Positions 1 through 9,631 of a stretch of DNA of 64,000 bases are shown here, piece by piece. The DNA lies in contig OX388322.1 of the NCBI GenBank assembly GCA_947579605.1, positions 8,308,001 to 8,372,000 on the forward strand. The letters run 5' to 3'. The notes under the pieces are model-generated. The model ran no database searches and had not been told where the DNA came from. It worked only from the letters and a program-made list of their open reading frames with translations. Source of the stretch: Athripsodes cinereus (Eukaryota; Arthropoda; Insecta; Trichoptera; Leptoceridae). The stretch's first letter is position 1, and each line of letters begins with the position of its first letter. The translations under genes were made by a program, and so were the position numbers.

Positions 1-130
1 AGTCGGTACAAATACCCGGTAAAAAGGTACTGTGATAAAAAAATTGTTTAACAAAACCGAGGAGTTCTTGAAATACTTCAAATTCCTATACAATTTTAAG
101 AATTTAGTAGTTTTTGATTTCCCCATTTAG
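1..130 (-). repeat. Copy of the shared MITE-internal module
   Basis: The stretch with AAAACCGAGGAGTTCTTGAA followed by AATTCCTATAC matches, in reverse orientation, the internal module seen inside the hAT-type MITEs at 7414-7714, 13514-14132 and 22905-23306. The flanking GGTACTG and CCGGTAAAA words also match the 22905-23306 copy. Probably the inner part of an element cut by the window edge. Confidence 0.55.
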
Positions 131-175
131 TAGTTTTTGAAAATAAAATCTGGTCACACTGATGATAATGATAAT

Positions 176-946
176 GAAGTTTCAATAAAGTTGAGTAGGT
201 ACCTACAAACAGTCATGCGCTACGCACCTTAGTAAAAATATTATAGGTAGGTACCTAATGGATAAAATATTTAACCGATAGATAACACCAATGTGAATCT
301 AGCGTTTGTGATGGCATGTTGTAAATAAGATTATAAGTAGATATGTGTAACAAATTGAAAAGGGGCAGAAATCTCACAGAATCGATCTCATATCTTACCT
401 ACTTTTATTGTGCAAAAAGTCCGATGTTCGAAAGTTCCAGGTTCATAAAATTCAGCGAATATTTTGTTCTTTTTTTCACATTATGTACATATTCATACCT
501 AAGCGTTCTCAAATGCTTTTTTACCAAAATATTTGAAGTATACTTCGTATTAGCGTATATAACTACGTAATTTAAAAAATCTTTCATATCGGTATCGGTC
601 CTTTCTTCAGATCAAATAAATCAATAAGGAGATCTCCACTTGAATGTGTAAGATAATTGTGGATCGAAAAGAACCTAAATTATTTATCTTATGGTTTAAA
701 TTGACCAATTCGTTTTGATAATGAGGGTAGACAACGATCATGTTTGTTTTTTTACAAGCATTCTTCCTGAAAATCTTGAAAACTAGCGGAAATACTGTTG
801 GCAGCATTGTATGCAAGTAACTCGAAAACATGGATTACATTTTGAATTGTTTACATGTAGTTTTACACGAAATAATGGAATTAATATGTCGTAATATTGT
901 AGTTAACTGTACGATAATGCTTTAAATATGTTGCATGTGTACTCAC
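176..946. other. AT-rich stretch without recognisable gene
   Basis: Only short chance frames are present (for example 343-570 and 607-831), with no family resemblance. If the candidate exon at 947-980 is real, this would be intron sequence on the minus strand. Confidence 0.5.
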
Positions 947-980
947 CTTCTTCAAAAGTTGTTTCGTTATTTTGTTCCAT
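947..980 (-). CDS. Candidate first coding exon (MEQNNETTFEE + splice donor)
   Basis: Read on the minus strand, an ATG at 980-978 opens eleven codons, MEQNNETTFEE, and runs directly into a consensus donor G|GTGAGT at 947/946. The peptide is acidic and polar, like many cytosolic N-termini. The combination of start codon, short open frame and strong donor resembles the first coding exon of a spliced gene. The 5' UTR would lie at higher coordinates, where 1366-1620 has a locally raised CpG content. I do not recognise the protein, and no downstream exon is identifiable, so it could be a chance match. Confidence 0.35.
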
Positions 981-1994
981 TGTAGCGTGGATGATTATAG
1001 AGGTACTCGGTTGAGAAGACGAATAATTATTTATTCCAAGTTAAGTTTTTAAATAAACCAGCACACTACGCGAAAAACCAATTAAGTAAATTAAATTCCG
1101 GATGTGTAATTTATAAACTGCACATAGTAAATTATTAAATGAATCGCGACGCAACTAAATAAATCCTCAAATAAACTCACACGTCAAACTAAAAGCATGG
1201 TAAATGATTTTCGGATAATCGGTAAGATTTACCAAATCGTAACAAAATAACTAAATAATTTAATTGAATGAAATAATTAGGAGAAATTAAAACAAAAGAT
1301 AAATGCGGACATAATAGTGTAGATTGTAACTGCACTATCAAAAAACTGAATAAACAGGATTATTGTCAAAACACAACACAGCGACCATGTTTGGCGAAAC
1401 ACATGAAACACGGATGACCGGAATCAGAATATGTCTGGCGAGGGAATGAGAAAGATATACTGTCTAGTGTTGGCTGCGATAAATATCTCCGCTTCAAGAA
1501 GTAGTTGTGCTGCCTTCGGAAGGTTCCACAAATTTCGCAATTTGTTTGTTGCCTCTCTCTCTTTCTAATTCTACGCATGTTTTGATAGTGAAGCAGATGT
1601 ACATAATTTCGCATTATTATGTTGGCAACTAAACTTCACCACATGCTTTTACGGTTTTTTAAATGATAAAATTTAAAAATTGTCAAATGGTAGGTAAAAC
1701 TAATTTAGGGTGAATAATTTAATATATCGATAAGAATGTGAAAATATTGTACAACATAGTATTTTACTATTTTATCTGATTGAAATAAAATTTATTACAT
1801 AAAATAATAAAAAAAACTTCTTACTGCCATCTAACGATTGTTTGTATAAGTTTTATTCAAGTATGTTACCATTACAACATATCAATATTATCTCCACAAT
1901 ATTGCAAAAGATGTCTCAATGGTAATTTAAAAAAGGAAATTAAAATAATTTTATATAGATTTTCTAATTATTTTTTGCTCAGGTATCTCTATAT
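981..1994. other. Non-coding; possible 5' flank of the 947-980 exon
   Basis: No gene is recognisable. 1366-1614 has an 82-codon minus-strand frame and is less AT-rich than its surroundings, but the frame is basic and low in family character, so I treat it as promoter or UTR sequence or a repeat rather than a gene. Confidence 0.4.
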
Positions 1995-2386
1995 CATGGG
2001 TGTCTAAACTTTGACCATACGAGGGCCACATTGCAACAAAAAAATATATGCTGGGCTGCACATAATTTTTTTTTTTAACAAATGGAAATAAAATTAACTA
2101 TACCTATATGTGGTTCTATTAAAATAAAATAACTTCTTTTTATTTTATATATTTTATTTGAATTAGATATAAATGTATAAAATTAAAAATGAACATATGT
2201 ATAAAAATGTATATTTTATACATATATACCTTTGTAAAATTAATGTGATGGATGGATTACTTGTATGTTGCAAAAATGAAAAATATTGCAAACATTAGTT
2301 TTTTAGTAGAAATAAGCAAATTTTTTTTTTTCAGAAGTTGCGTTTGGGCCGCATGCGGCCCGTGGGCCGCACTTTAGACAAGCATG
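1995..2386. mobile_element. hAT-type MITE with 8-bp TSD CTCTATAT
   Basis: The termini CATGGGTGTCTAAACT and (reverse complement of the other end) CATGCTTGTCTAAAGT form a 16-bp imperfect inverted repeat. CTCTATAT occurs at 1987-1994 and again at 2387-2394, an exact 8-bp target duplication typical of hAT elements. Sub-terminal GGGCCGC words resemble those of 7414-7714 and 13514-14132. At 392 bp it has no transposase and must be non-autonomous. Confidence 0.8.
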
Positions 2387-2410
2387 CTCTATATAAAAAA
2401 TAAGAAACAG

Positions 2411-2470
2411 ATATTTTTATTTATTTATTAACAATTCACGGCGCTAGTCTTTTACATGTTATATATTTAC
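2411..2470 (-). repeat. LINE 3' tail with terminal hairpin
   Basis: On the minus strand this reads a short hairpin (GAC..GCC arms with one G-U pair, 2440-2449) followed by a TAAATAAATA tail. The same arrangement ends the large LINE at 30108-33500, so this is a 5'-truncated relative. Confidence 0.55.
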
Positions 2471-2689
2471 ATACATAGTTCATATGATGTATACACAAGT
2501 ATAAAAAATTAAGGCACAACAATCATAATAAAAGGTAAAAAAAAAACACAACAAAAGAACAAATACTATTATCAGTATCACAGCATAAGTTATGAATGGA
2601 GAAAAAAGTCAATTTATTTATACGTTTTATTATTTTACTTTAGTGTCCTCTTCCATACAATATAGATTTTGAAACTTAATATTATTAGT

Positions 2690-3345
2690 TTTTTTTATAC
2701 GTGGCGGCAGAATTGCCATCCAAACTTCTCAGCATTATACAACCAGATAAGTCTCCATATGATCAGTCATGGTCACACAAAAACTTAACAGTCTAATGCC
2801 GGGAAAAATTCACCTATCCAGATATACAGGATATCAAAGGATTAGGCTCAAAACGCGGGTTCAAAATACCAGCATTGTGCCTGAAATATCTGTGTTCAAA
2901 AACTTTTTTACAATAGTACAAGTGTTTATTATAATAGATTTTTGAATTTTAATGTATAAATTAACCGGTAAATCTAATTTTTGTAAATTATTTATTAAAG
3001 ATTTTGGAGTTACCCCTGTAGCTGACATGACTAAAGGCACCTATTATATTATAAACGGACCTAGAATGCCAAATATTTTTTATTTCTCCTGCTAGTTCTG
3101 TATATTTACGTATTTTTTCTGCGACGGTTGTTTTTATATTATGTGTATTTGGGACAGCGATGTCTATTAGGTACGTTATTTTATTACGTTTATTTATTTA
3201 TTTATTTAATTTTATAAAGTTATAATTATACCTTAAAAATAACTTATAACAAACATTTATCATGTAATATTAAATCGGGTTTATTATGATGTATTGGTCT
3301 ATCTGTTATTATTGTTTTATCATACATAATATAACCTGTAATTTT
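2690..3345 (-). mobile_element. Degenerate non-LTR retrotransposon C-terminal fragment
   Basis: The minus strand, read with frame changes, gives a DIAVPNTHNIKTTVAEKIRK-like segment preceded near 3280 by a KPDLILRDK-like segment. This order is the recognisable C-terminal end of a group of non-LTR reverse transcriptases. The 3' end has a T-rich run on the plus strand at 2689-2697 next to GTGGCGGCAG. A 3171-3250 insertion with a (TTTA)n run interrupts it relative to the copy at 7362-8445. It serves as the empty site for the MITE in that copy. Confidence 0.6.
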
Positions 3346-3633
3346 GATTTTCTAAAACCGGTATTAATTTACATCGAGACATTATTATCATTATTATCAC
3401 CCCACCGCCCACCCCATAACTTACTATATAGCTACTAGGGGATCCCGGTCGTATTTTAGTCCCGAAAATCCCGGGATTTAATTTAAGAAATCCCGGTATT
3501 TTCGGGATTAATACAATTATACAATAAGTCAAGAATTTGGTACTCATTCGTATCAATGAATCACTGACAGCCAAAACTTGTGTTAGTATCTTAAAATAGC
3601 GCTATTCTGAGTTCGATTTCTCACTAGATACTG

Positions 3634-4102
3634 ATGGTCCAAATTACAGTTGGAAATCTTGTTAATGCAAAGCACCTAGTTTGTTTTGCACACGGTATTC
3701 ACTTAGCCGTTTGTGATTTATTGTATAGAAAAATACCTGCAAATGAACCTATCAGTGATGGTATTTTATTTATTTATTTATTTAATACATATGTAAATGG
3801 CTATCGCCTTTTATTGATGATTTGGATGGTGAAAATGAAGAACTGGACTCAGGATTAATCTATAAAACTGGTGAGTTTGACCAATGACTGGAATATTAAT
3901 GAAGTCGTAAAGAAAGTTCGTAGTGGTTCTTATTTTCAAAAGAGCATCTTTGAAGAATGATACTACCTATGCTTCAAAACTATATTAAAAAGGAACATGG
4001 AACAGAGCTTAATTATTTATTGTTTAACTGCAAATCGCGTTGGAATAGTCTCTTAACAATGATTGAGCGATTTGATATTTTAAAAAATAGCATTAAAAAA
4101 TA
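3634..4102 (+). pseudogene. hAT transposase fragment (disrupted)
   Basis: The first frame contains HLVCFAHGIHLAVCDLLY, the C-x-AH-x-L motif typical of the hAT transposase core. After frame changes, 4029-4073 encodes CKSRWNSLLTMIERF, the RWNS...R motif found further along in the same family; between them lie segments like VVKKVR and YIKKEHGTELNYLL that keep the family order. A 49-bp LINE tail at 3764-3812 interrupts it, there is at least one in-frame stop and one frameshift, and the catalytic C-terminal region is absent. It is clearly dead. It is the only transposase evidence for the element ending at 3436 and 6680. Confidence 0.75.
3764..3812 (-). repeat. Tiny LINE 3' tail inserted in the hAT transposase
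   Basis: A (TTTA)n run followed by GGCTATCGCC (3799-3808) splits a reading frame that would otherwise read ISDG then DDLDGENEELDSG. The hairpin plus A/T tail matches the 3' end of the LINE family at 30108-33500, so this looks like an extremely 5'-truncated insertion. Confidence 0.5.
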
Positions 4103-4175
4103 ACTCACCGACCTAATTCAAATAAATAATTCATAAAGTCTCCGGTCAATTTAATTTAAAAATACGAGTTTAAAC

Positions 4176-4666
4176 CAGGGATGTTGCGGATGTCGATTTT
4201 CACACATCCGCGGATGTGAATGCGGATGCGGATTTTTGAAGGCTCACATCCGCGGATGTGGATGCGGATGCGGATGTTATAGAAAAAAAGTAGGAACTAT
4301 CTTAATTGGTAGGCCCCACTGTCAAATATGTGACGAAATTGCTGCTACAATAATATTATGGATTTTTTGGCGAAATATATTTTTTCTTTTTTGTTATTTG
4401 CAAAAATAAAATAAATCCGGCAAAAATAAAAACATGTCGGATCTTGTCACCAATTTTTTCGTTCCCATTGGTTAATGTCAAGTGCGAACGGCACGCGCCA
4501 TTCGCCAGCCCCGCCCCATTTCTTTCTTGTCGCAAATTGTCTTACATCCGCATCCGCATGAACATCCGCGTCGATTATTGCGGATGCGGATGCGGATGCA
4601 GATGTCCAAATACATGCGGAAGCTCCGCATTTGCGGATGCGGATGAGGATATTCGCAACATCCCTG
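4176..4666. mobile_element. hAT-type MITE with GCGGAT hexamer arrays, TSD GTTTAAAC
   Basis: Ends CAGGGATGTTGCGGATGTC and, in reverse complement, CAGGGATGTTGCGAATATC form the terminal inverted repeat. The palindrome GTTTAAAC flanks both sides (4168-4175, 4667-4674). Both sub-terminal regions consist of repeated GCGGAT/ATCCGC hexamers around short inverted repeats, which may be transposase-binding repeats. It is nested inside the larger hAT. The 4444-4713 ORF over it is a by-product of the repeat. Confidence 0.85.
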
Positions 4667-4777
4667 GTTTAAACATTGATCCCTGTAGTGTGTATTTTTT
4701 TGTTATGAGTTAAGCTAAATAAGTTTAACTAAGTTGATTTAAAAAAAATATTCCAAAATAGTATATAATAGTATAAG

Positions 4778-5745
4778 TAATAGTATTTGGATCTCACTGT
4801 TGAGTTGCTAAACAAATTGGAACGTCTTCAGAATGTCTGCATCAGATATATTTTCAATTTGCGCAAATATGATCACATATCATCTTACAGACACCAGTTA
4901 AATTGGAAAACTATTAGTCAGAAAAGAGACATACATATCCTCTGTTTCCTGTTTAAGGTGTTATCAGATCCTAACTATCCGGTATATCTCAGAGACAGAT
5001 TCCAATTTGCCGCAGAGCATGGACTTCCACTAAGGTCTGGGAATAATAGGTTGCTTTTAATTCCTTCACATCATTCCGATTATTATTCATCATCTTTCAG
5101 TATCCACGGCGCTAGACTCTGGAACCTGCTTCCTCCCACAATCCGTACCAGCTCATCGTTTTCTTCATTTAAAAATAGATTGGTCTCTAGATGATGTTTT
5201 TTTATGTAACTTATTGACACTTGATAAAGAGGTCTTTTTCCTTTCCCCCCCCTCCCCCCCTCTCCCTTGTCCTCACCAGGAGTGCACAGATATCTATTTT
5301 ATCTATTTTATTTTATTTATTAATATTAATACTTATTTCTGAAATGCAAGTTTCAATAATTGTTTTGCACATGTATCACATGTTTAATTTGTTTTTATTT
5401 AAGTATTTTATCCTATCTTATGTATGTATGTATTATTATTTATTGTATCTGTGTATTAATTATGTATGTATAAATTAGATTATTTATTTATAAATTTAAA
5501 ATTTCTTCTCTTTGGGTTCCTATATTTTTAATTATTTCTTTTCTTTTTTTATTATTTTGGGTAGGCATAGACCTACTTTTTTTATTTTTATTTTTTAGGT
5601 TGACTGGAAGACGTTGCCTAGCAACAAGTCCGCCTTTTGGCCAAATTTTGTTAATTGTCACGTTTTGTAATGTTGTATTTTATTGTTTATGTATTTGTGT
5701 AAAATAATGGTCAATAAAGTTTTATTTATTTATTTATTTATTTAT
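4778..5745 (+). mobile_element. 5'-truncated LINE (CR1/Jockey group) with (TTTA)n tail
   Basis: A reverse transcriptase C-terminal coding segment (4787-5194) is followed by about 520 bp of 3' UTR ending in AATAAAGTTTTATTTATTTA at 5714-5745. The block GTTGACTGGAAG...CAACAAGTCCGCC near 5598-5635 recurs at 61908-61950, showing a family 3' UTR. It inserted into the hAT element. Confidence 0.7.
4787..5194 (+). pseudogene. Reverse transcriptase C-terminal fragment
   Basis: The frame shows the ordered C-terminal signature of CR1/Jockey-type LINE proteins: LERLQNVCIRYIFNLRKYDH, then HILCFLFKVLSDPNYPVYLRDRF, LRSGNNRLLLIP, and a final SFSIHGARLWNLLPPTIR followed by FKNRL. The catalytic FADD region is missing because of 5' truncation. 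The frame opens on TTG, not on a true start. About 136 codons remain uninterrupted, so this insertion is younger than the hAT around it. Confidence 0.7.
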
Positions 5746-6303
5746 GTACAAGTCCTCGCAAATCTTCCACAATATCAACTCCAGAGAATTCAGTCCGTTT
5801 TTAATGCGGCTGCACGTTTCATTTATCAACTGAATCGCTCTTCACACATATCCGCCACCCTTCAATCTCTTCACTGGCTCAGATGTCCGGAGAGAGTTGA
5901 ATTTAAAGTGTGTTTGACAGTATTTAAGGCACTTCATGCTATGGCCCCAGAATATATCATGGAACTCTGTGGTAGACAGGCGTTAAGTCATAGACAGACA
6001 ACACTTAGGTCTTGTCAAGATATAACAACTAAATTGGAGGTGACCAGTACTGTATCGAAACCAGTGTATCTGGAGCGTGCTTTTGCAATATCTGCACCTG
6101 TAGTCTGGAACAGGCTTCCACAAACGATCAGAGAAACGCAGGACATATCTGGTTTCAAGAACCAACTGAAAACTTATCTATTCAAGAAATCTCACGGAAT
6201 AATTCAGGCACAACCTTAGTTAGCAAAGAGCGCCCTTGAGGTGGATTTTTTTCACAAAACGGCGCTTTACAAATCATCCAAATAATAATAATAATAATAA
6301 ATA
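5746..6303 (+). mobile_element. 5'-truncated L2-like LINE with (AAT)n tail
   Basis: The coding part (about 5748-6219) reads LQRIQSVFNAAARFIYQL, HISATLQSLHWLRCPERVEF, AFAISAPVVWNRLPQTIR and FKNQLKTYLF, the C-terminal order of L2-type reverse transcriptases. It has an open frame of about 157 codons. The 3' end carries GCGCCCTTGA, then GGCGCTTTACAAATCATC and an (AAT)n tail. A sister 3' end lies at 53485-53577. It lies directly behind the (TTTA)n tail of the preceding LINE, so one insertion used the tail of the other. Confidence 0.7.
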
Positions 6304-6719
6304 AACATAAAAACAACATTACAGAATATATTGCCCCACTAAACTAAAACTGTTCTTGGTTAAACCTATGAAATAAATACAAATACCAGAATACAATTTA
6401 AAAATATTAAAAAAAGTTTAATTGTTAGTTTTTTAAATCATAGTGCCTTGTTTGTTTATTTTAGAAGATGTTTGAAGTATAAATTTGTTTAACCGACTTT
6501 TTGCAGATTCAAAACTTAAATTCATTTTCAGAAAAGCTGATTTTGACATGGTTTACTGACTTTTTGTTACCACTTTACATTACCAATACAATCCCGGGAC
6601 TAGTCCCGGGATCCCGGGATCAACTGTAGATAATCCCGAAATCCCGGGATTAGAAAAAAGGGCCGGGATCGAATCCCCTAATAGCTACACACTTCTTAAA
6701 ATCAAGTTTTAATATTTTA

Positions 6720-7035
6720 GTAGGATTAATGAAAAAAATCATTATAACGAAAGGACGGCATTTCATACATCTTTACGTTTAAAATGAATTTTAGAATTTT
6801 TATTTTTATTTTATTAACATTTTTATAATTTTGATGAATCCCATTTCTTCCTCTCACTAAAAAATAGTTTGAAGGAGCGAGATTCAAACCACGAATCTTC
6901 TGGCCAAAAGTCATAGTCAATCATAAGACTTCTAATCATTGCTTCTTGTTTTGTTTTTAAATGTATCCAATGAAAATTGCTGAATGTCAAATGTTGAGGA
7001 AAGGCAGAGAAGCTACCGACCAAATGGCCGAAGCT
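6720..7035 (-). repeat. Possible tRNA-derived SINE remnant
   Basis: The minus strand contains a B-box-like GTGGTTTGAATCTCGCTCC (around 6868-6890) with an upstream A-box-like TTGGTCGGTAGC near 7015-7025, and an A-rich 3' side. The spacing is longer than in an intact tRNA, so this is a degraded or composite copy if it is a SINE at all. Confidence 0.3.
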
Positions 7036-7413
7036 TACGTAGGTATTAATGAAACAATAGATTAATTAGCGGAAATGAAGTTGTTACTCGTTCATTATAA
7101 AATATTTTAATTTTTTGATAGTAGAAATAGTTTTTGCTGCACAATAATAATAAGTTGATTTAGAAGGTGCCGAATGGGAAATATAATCTAGCGGTAGATG
7201 TCGAAATAATAGATGAAAAAATAATAGATAGATCCTTCTCGATGTACCTACACGAAATATCTCAATAAGAGAGGTAGAATATTAAAATATTGATTTTTAT
7301 ATTATATATTGTATGTAAGTACCTATTATTGTGTGTTAAGTATTATTAATATGAATATTTTTAAATGCGGCAGCAGGATTGCCATGTACACTTCCCAACA
7401 TTATACACTAGAT

Positions 7414-7714
7414 CATGGGTGGCCAACCTTTTCAGCAGCCGGGCCAAATTTCAGAATGAGATTTCCTAGCGGGCCGCACAACAATATACTCACCATAAAA
7501 TTTTAGCCCCTCCCCTCCCCCCCCGGCGTCAAATTTTCAAAGTGGTATAGGAATTTAAAATATTAAAACTCAGGTTTTCTTTAAAAATATTTTCTCGAAA
7601 TACCTCTTTCAAAAAAGTAACGGGTACTTGTTCCGACTATTACTAAAAAAAGTGTGCAATATGCTTCGCGGGCCGCACGTAGACACCCAACGGGCCGCGG
7701 GTTGGTCACCCTTG
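7414..7714. mobile_element. hAT-type MITE with TSD CACTAGAT, nested in a LINE
   Basis: The terminal repeats CATGGGTGGCCAACC and CAAGGGTGACCAACC (reverse complement of the right end) differ at two positions. CACTAGAT flanks both ends exactly (7406-7413, 7715-7722). The paralogous LINE copies at 2740-2760 and 11262-11282 lack the insert and run CCAGATAAGTCTCC through the same point, so the empty site is visible. The interior (about 7500-7640) is the module shared with other MITEs. Confidence 0.9.
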
Positions 7715-7852
7715 CACTAGATAGTTAAGCCTCCATATGATTAGTCATGATCACACAAAAATTTAACAGTCTAATGCCGGGGAAAAATCCTATCTAAATA
7801 TTCAGGATATTAACGGATTAGGCTTAAAATGCGGGTTCCAATATCAGCGTTG

Positions 7853-8127
7853 TTCCTGATTTTTTTTAATATTCATTAGACAACCCAGTCAACTAGGGCT
7901 GATTTATGCCTGATTTATACCATTAAAAAACTAACATATACATATAAAAAACATAATGTGGACAAAAAACAAACAAATCAGATAATTATAAATTCGTTCC
8001 TCACAATCTCAAACAACCATCGATAAATGTCCAGCCTACCCAGCGTGAGAAGCAACGCAATGTTGATTGGGTGAGGGACATCATGTACTTGATGGTAATT
8101 GTTTTTAGCATTACCGATGGGGCAGAC
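7853..8127 (-). mobile_element. Unidentified insertion in LINE, T-run at left
   Basis: This segment is absent from the sister copy, which runs directly from CAGCATTG to TGCCTGAAATATC. It begins next to a T-run (7860-7867) and its minus strand holds an open frame of about 43 codons ending in LGRLDIYRWLFEIVRNEF, suggestive of a retrotransposon 3' piece. I do not recognise the family. Confidence 0.4.
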
Positions 8128-8544
8128 ATGCCTGAAATATCTGTCTTCAAAAATTTTCTAACAACATTACAAATATTTATTTATGTAGATTTTTGAATGG
8201 TGGTGCGTACATTTCCCGGTAAATCTATTTTTGTTATAAATTATTTATTCAAGATTCCGGGTAACTCCTGTAGCAGACATGACTAAAGGTAGTGTATCAA
8301 TGGAGCTAGAATACAATTTTTTCTCCTGCTAGTTAGATACATATTTTTTCTGCAACGGTTGTTTGTATATTATGTGTCTTTGGGACAGCGATGTCTGTTA
8401 GACACCTACATTTGTTTATCACGTAATACTAAAATCGGGTCTATTGTATGAATAATTATTATTATTATTAATAGATTACTTTCGTACTCCCTATTAATTA
8501 ATAAGTAGAGAATGCGATAATTAAATAGGCGGAAAAAATAGAAG

Positions 8545-8874
8545 TTAATTACTACTTAGTACATACTCGTGCATGCAATAATGTTCTTTATCTTCCGTTA
8601 ACACTTGCACCGGTAACGTGGTCCAGTCGCCATACAGAGAAATAAAAACACCATTAATTATTGCATATACCGTGTTCGAGCATTTCCGCCATAACTCGGC
8701 ACCACTAGTCATCACTAGCGATGTGCTCGATTGGACGCTTGCGCATCGCACAGACCCCGGACGTCGGCGTCGAATCGTTCCGTTATCCAACTGAATACGC
8801 AGATTTTTTCCTACGACATTGTTTTTGAAGAGTTTGCATGTTGGTATGTTTTTAATGTAGTATTGACGTGTCAT
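8545..8874 (-). CDS. Unidentified 109-codon frame, doubtful
   Basis: The frame reads through the locally GC-rich segment. It has a basic centre (TIRRRRPGSVR) and no signal peptide, membrane segment or family motif I recognise. Length and composition do not separate it from a chance frame in a CpG-enriched promoter-like region upstream of the 9620 candidate exon. Kept only because it is the longest frame in this interval. Confidence 0.15.
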   Translation of the reverse strand: MTRQYYIKNIPTCKLFKNNVVGKNLRIQLDNGTIRRRRPGSVRCASVQSSTSLVMTSGAELWRKCSNTVYAIINGVFISLYGDWTTLPVQVLTEDKEHYCMHEYVLSSN

Positions 8875-9619
8875 TTAAAAACCGATTATTAGTATTAACT
8901 GAGTACAATTTTACTTCACCCTCACTTTCATTTCGATGTTTTTGTGCTTTGTATGATGAATAAAATCTACTTTAGCTCACACGTAGCTATATATAGAGTG
9001 CCCTTTATATTAATAGTTAATAATCAATTTATCAGTTATCGAAATAATTGTGTTCAAAATCCTATAAATCATCACTTATAAATGGAAACGATCTCCTTTC
9101 TTATTTTTCTTTGCAACCAATAATTTTCTTTGAGCTTTTCCATGTGTCAGGTATCTATTTCAGTGAGGTAACGTGAATATCGCACCCGGACCTGGGACAA
9201 AAGGAATAAAGACTCCCCTACAAACTACATACATACATTTCCCTGGCAATTTGCTGCTTTTTCAGTATTAGGGTAACAGTCGCGGGAGGAGGTGCGCTTT
9301 CACCCGAATAAATACAAATAATATCAAACCAAACAATCCCGTACTACATTGTTCTACTTCACTTCACTTAGCTGGTACTATCAGATACTAAAGTATCTCG
9401 CACAGCAGCCGCATTGACAATCGCGAATCTGCATTATATTTGCTGTCAAAATAATGTAGATGAGATCTTCTCGTCTAATTATCGCCTGAAAAGAAAGATT
9501 AACATTTGAATTGAATTCGTTGCAATCACTTTGACATGTTGCATTATTAAGTTTTGTAAATTAATTTTTAATTTGAAATTTGTGTGTCACTTATGTTTAT
9601 CAAGTTTTGCTGTTGAAAT

Positions 9620-9631
9620 ATGGACGATGAG
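9620..9631 (+). CDS. Candidate first coding exon (MDDE + splice donor)
   Basis: ATGGACGATGAG is followed at once by GTAAGAAT, a strong donor. The four acidic codons after a long AT-rich leader, and the GC-richer segments upstream (8600-8800, 9240-9310), fit a 5' UTR plus first coding exon of a spliced gene continuing to higher coordinates. No second exon is recognisable within the window. Twelve coding bases carry little information, so this is tentative. Confidence 0.3.

Larger units (their letters stand above)
3436..6680 (+). mobile_element. Decayed autonomous-size hAT transposon, multiply invaded
   Basis: Termini TAGGGGATCCCGG and, in reverse complement, TAGGGGATTCGATCCCGG face each other 3.2 kb apart. 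ATAGCTAC flanks both ends exactly (3428-3435 and 6681-6688), an 8-bp duplication that fits hAT. Sub-terminal CCCGGGAT words repeat near both ends (3450-3510, 6590-6665). Inside are a disrupted hAT transposase piece (3634-4102), a MITE (4176-4666) and two LINE 3' fragments (4778-5745, 5746-6303). The C-terminal half of the transposase appears to be deleted. Confidence 0.8.
7362..8445 (-). mobile_element. Second copy of the KPD/DIAVPNTHN LINE, twice invaded
   Basis: It aligns with 2690-3345 across GCGGCAG..ATTGCCAT, CACACAAAA..TTAACAGTCTAATGCC, TGCCTGAAATATCTGT and GGGACAGCGATGTCT. It is interrupted by the hAT MITE 7414-7714 and by a 275-bp insertion at 7853-8127. The minus-strand coding capacity (DIAVPKTHN-like after frameshift) is broken. 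Confidence 0.6.

Noticed and set aside
1366..1614. 82-codon minus frame with several Cys
   Set aside because: Looks at first like a small zinc-binding protein, but cysteine spacing fits no family and there is no start context or splice evidence.
4444..4713. 89-codon frame rich in Cys-Gly and Asp-Ala
   Set aside because: It is produced by the GCGGAT hexamers of the MITE 4176-4666.
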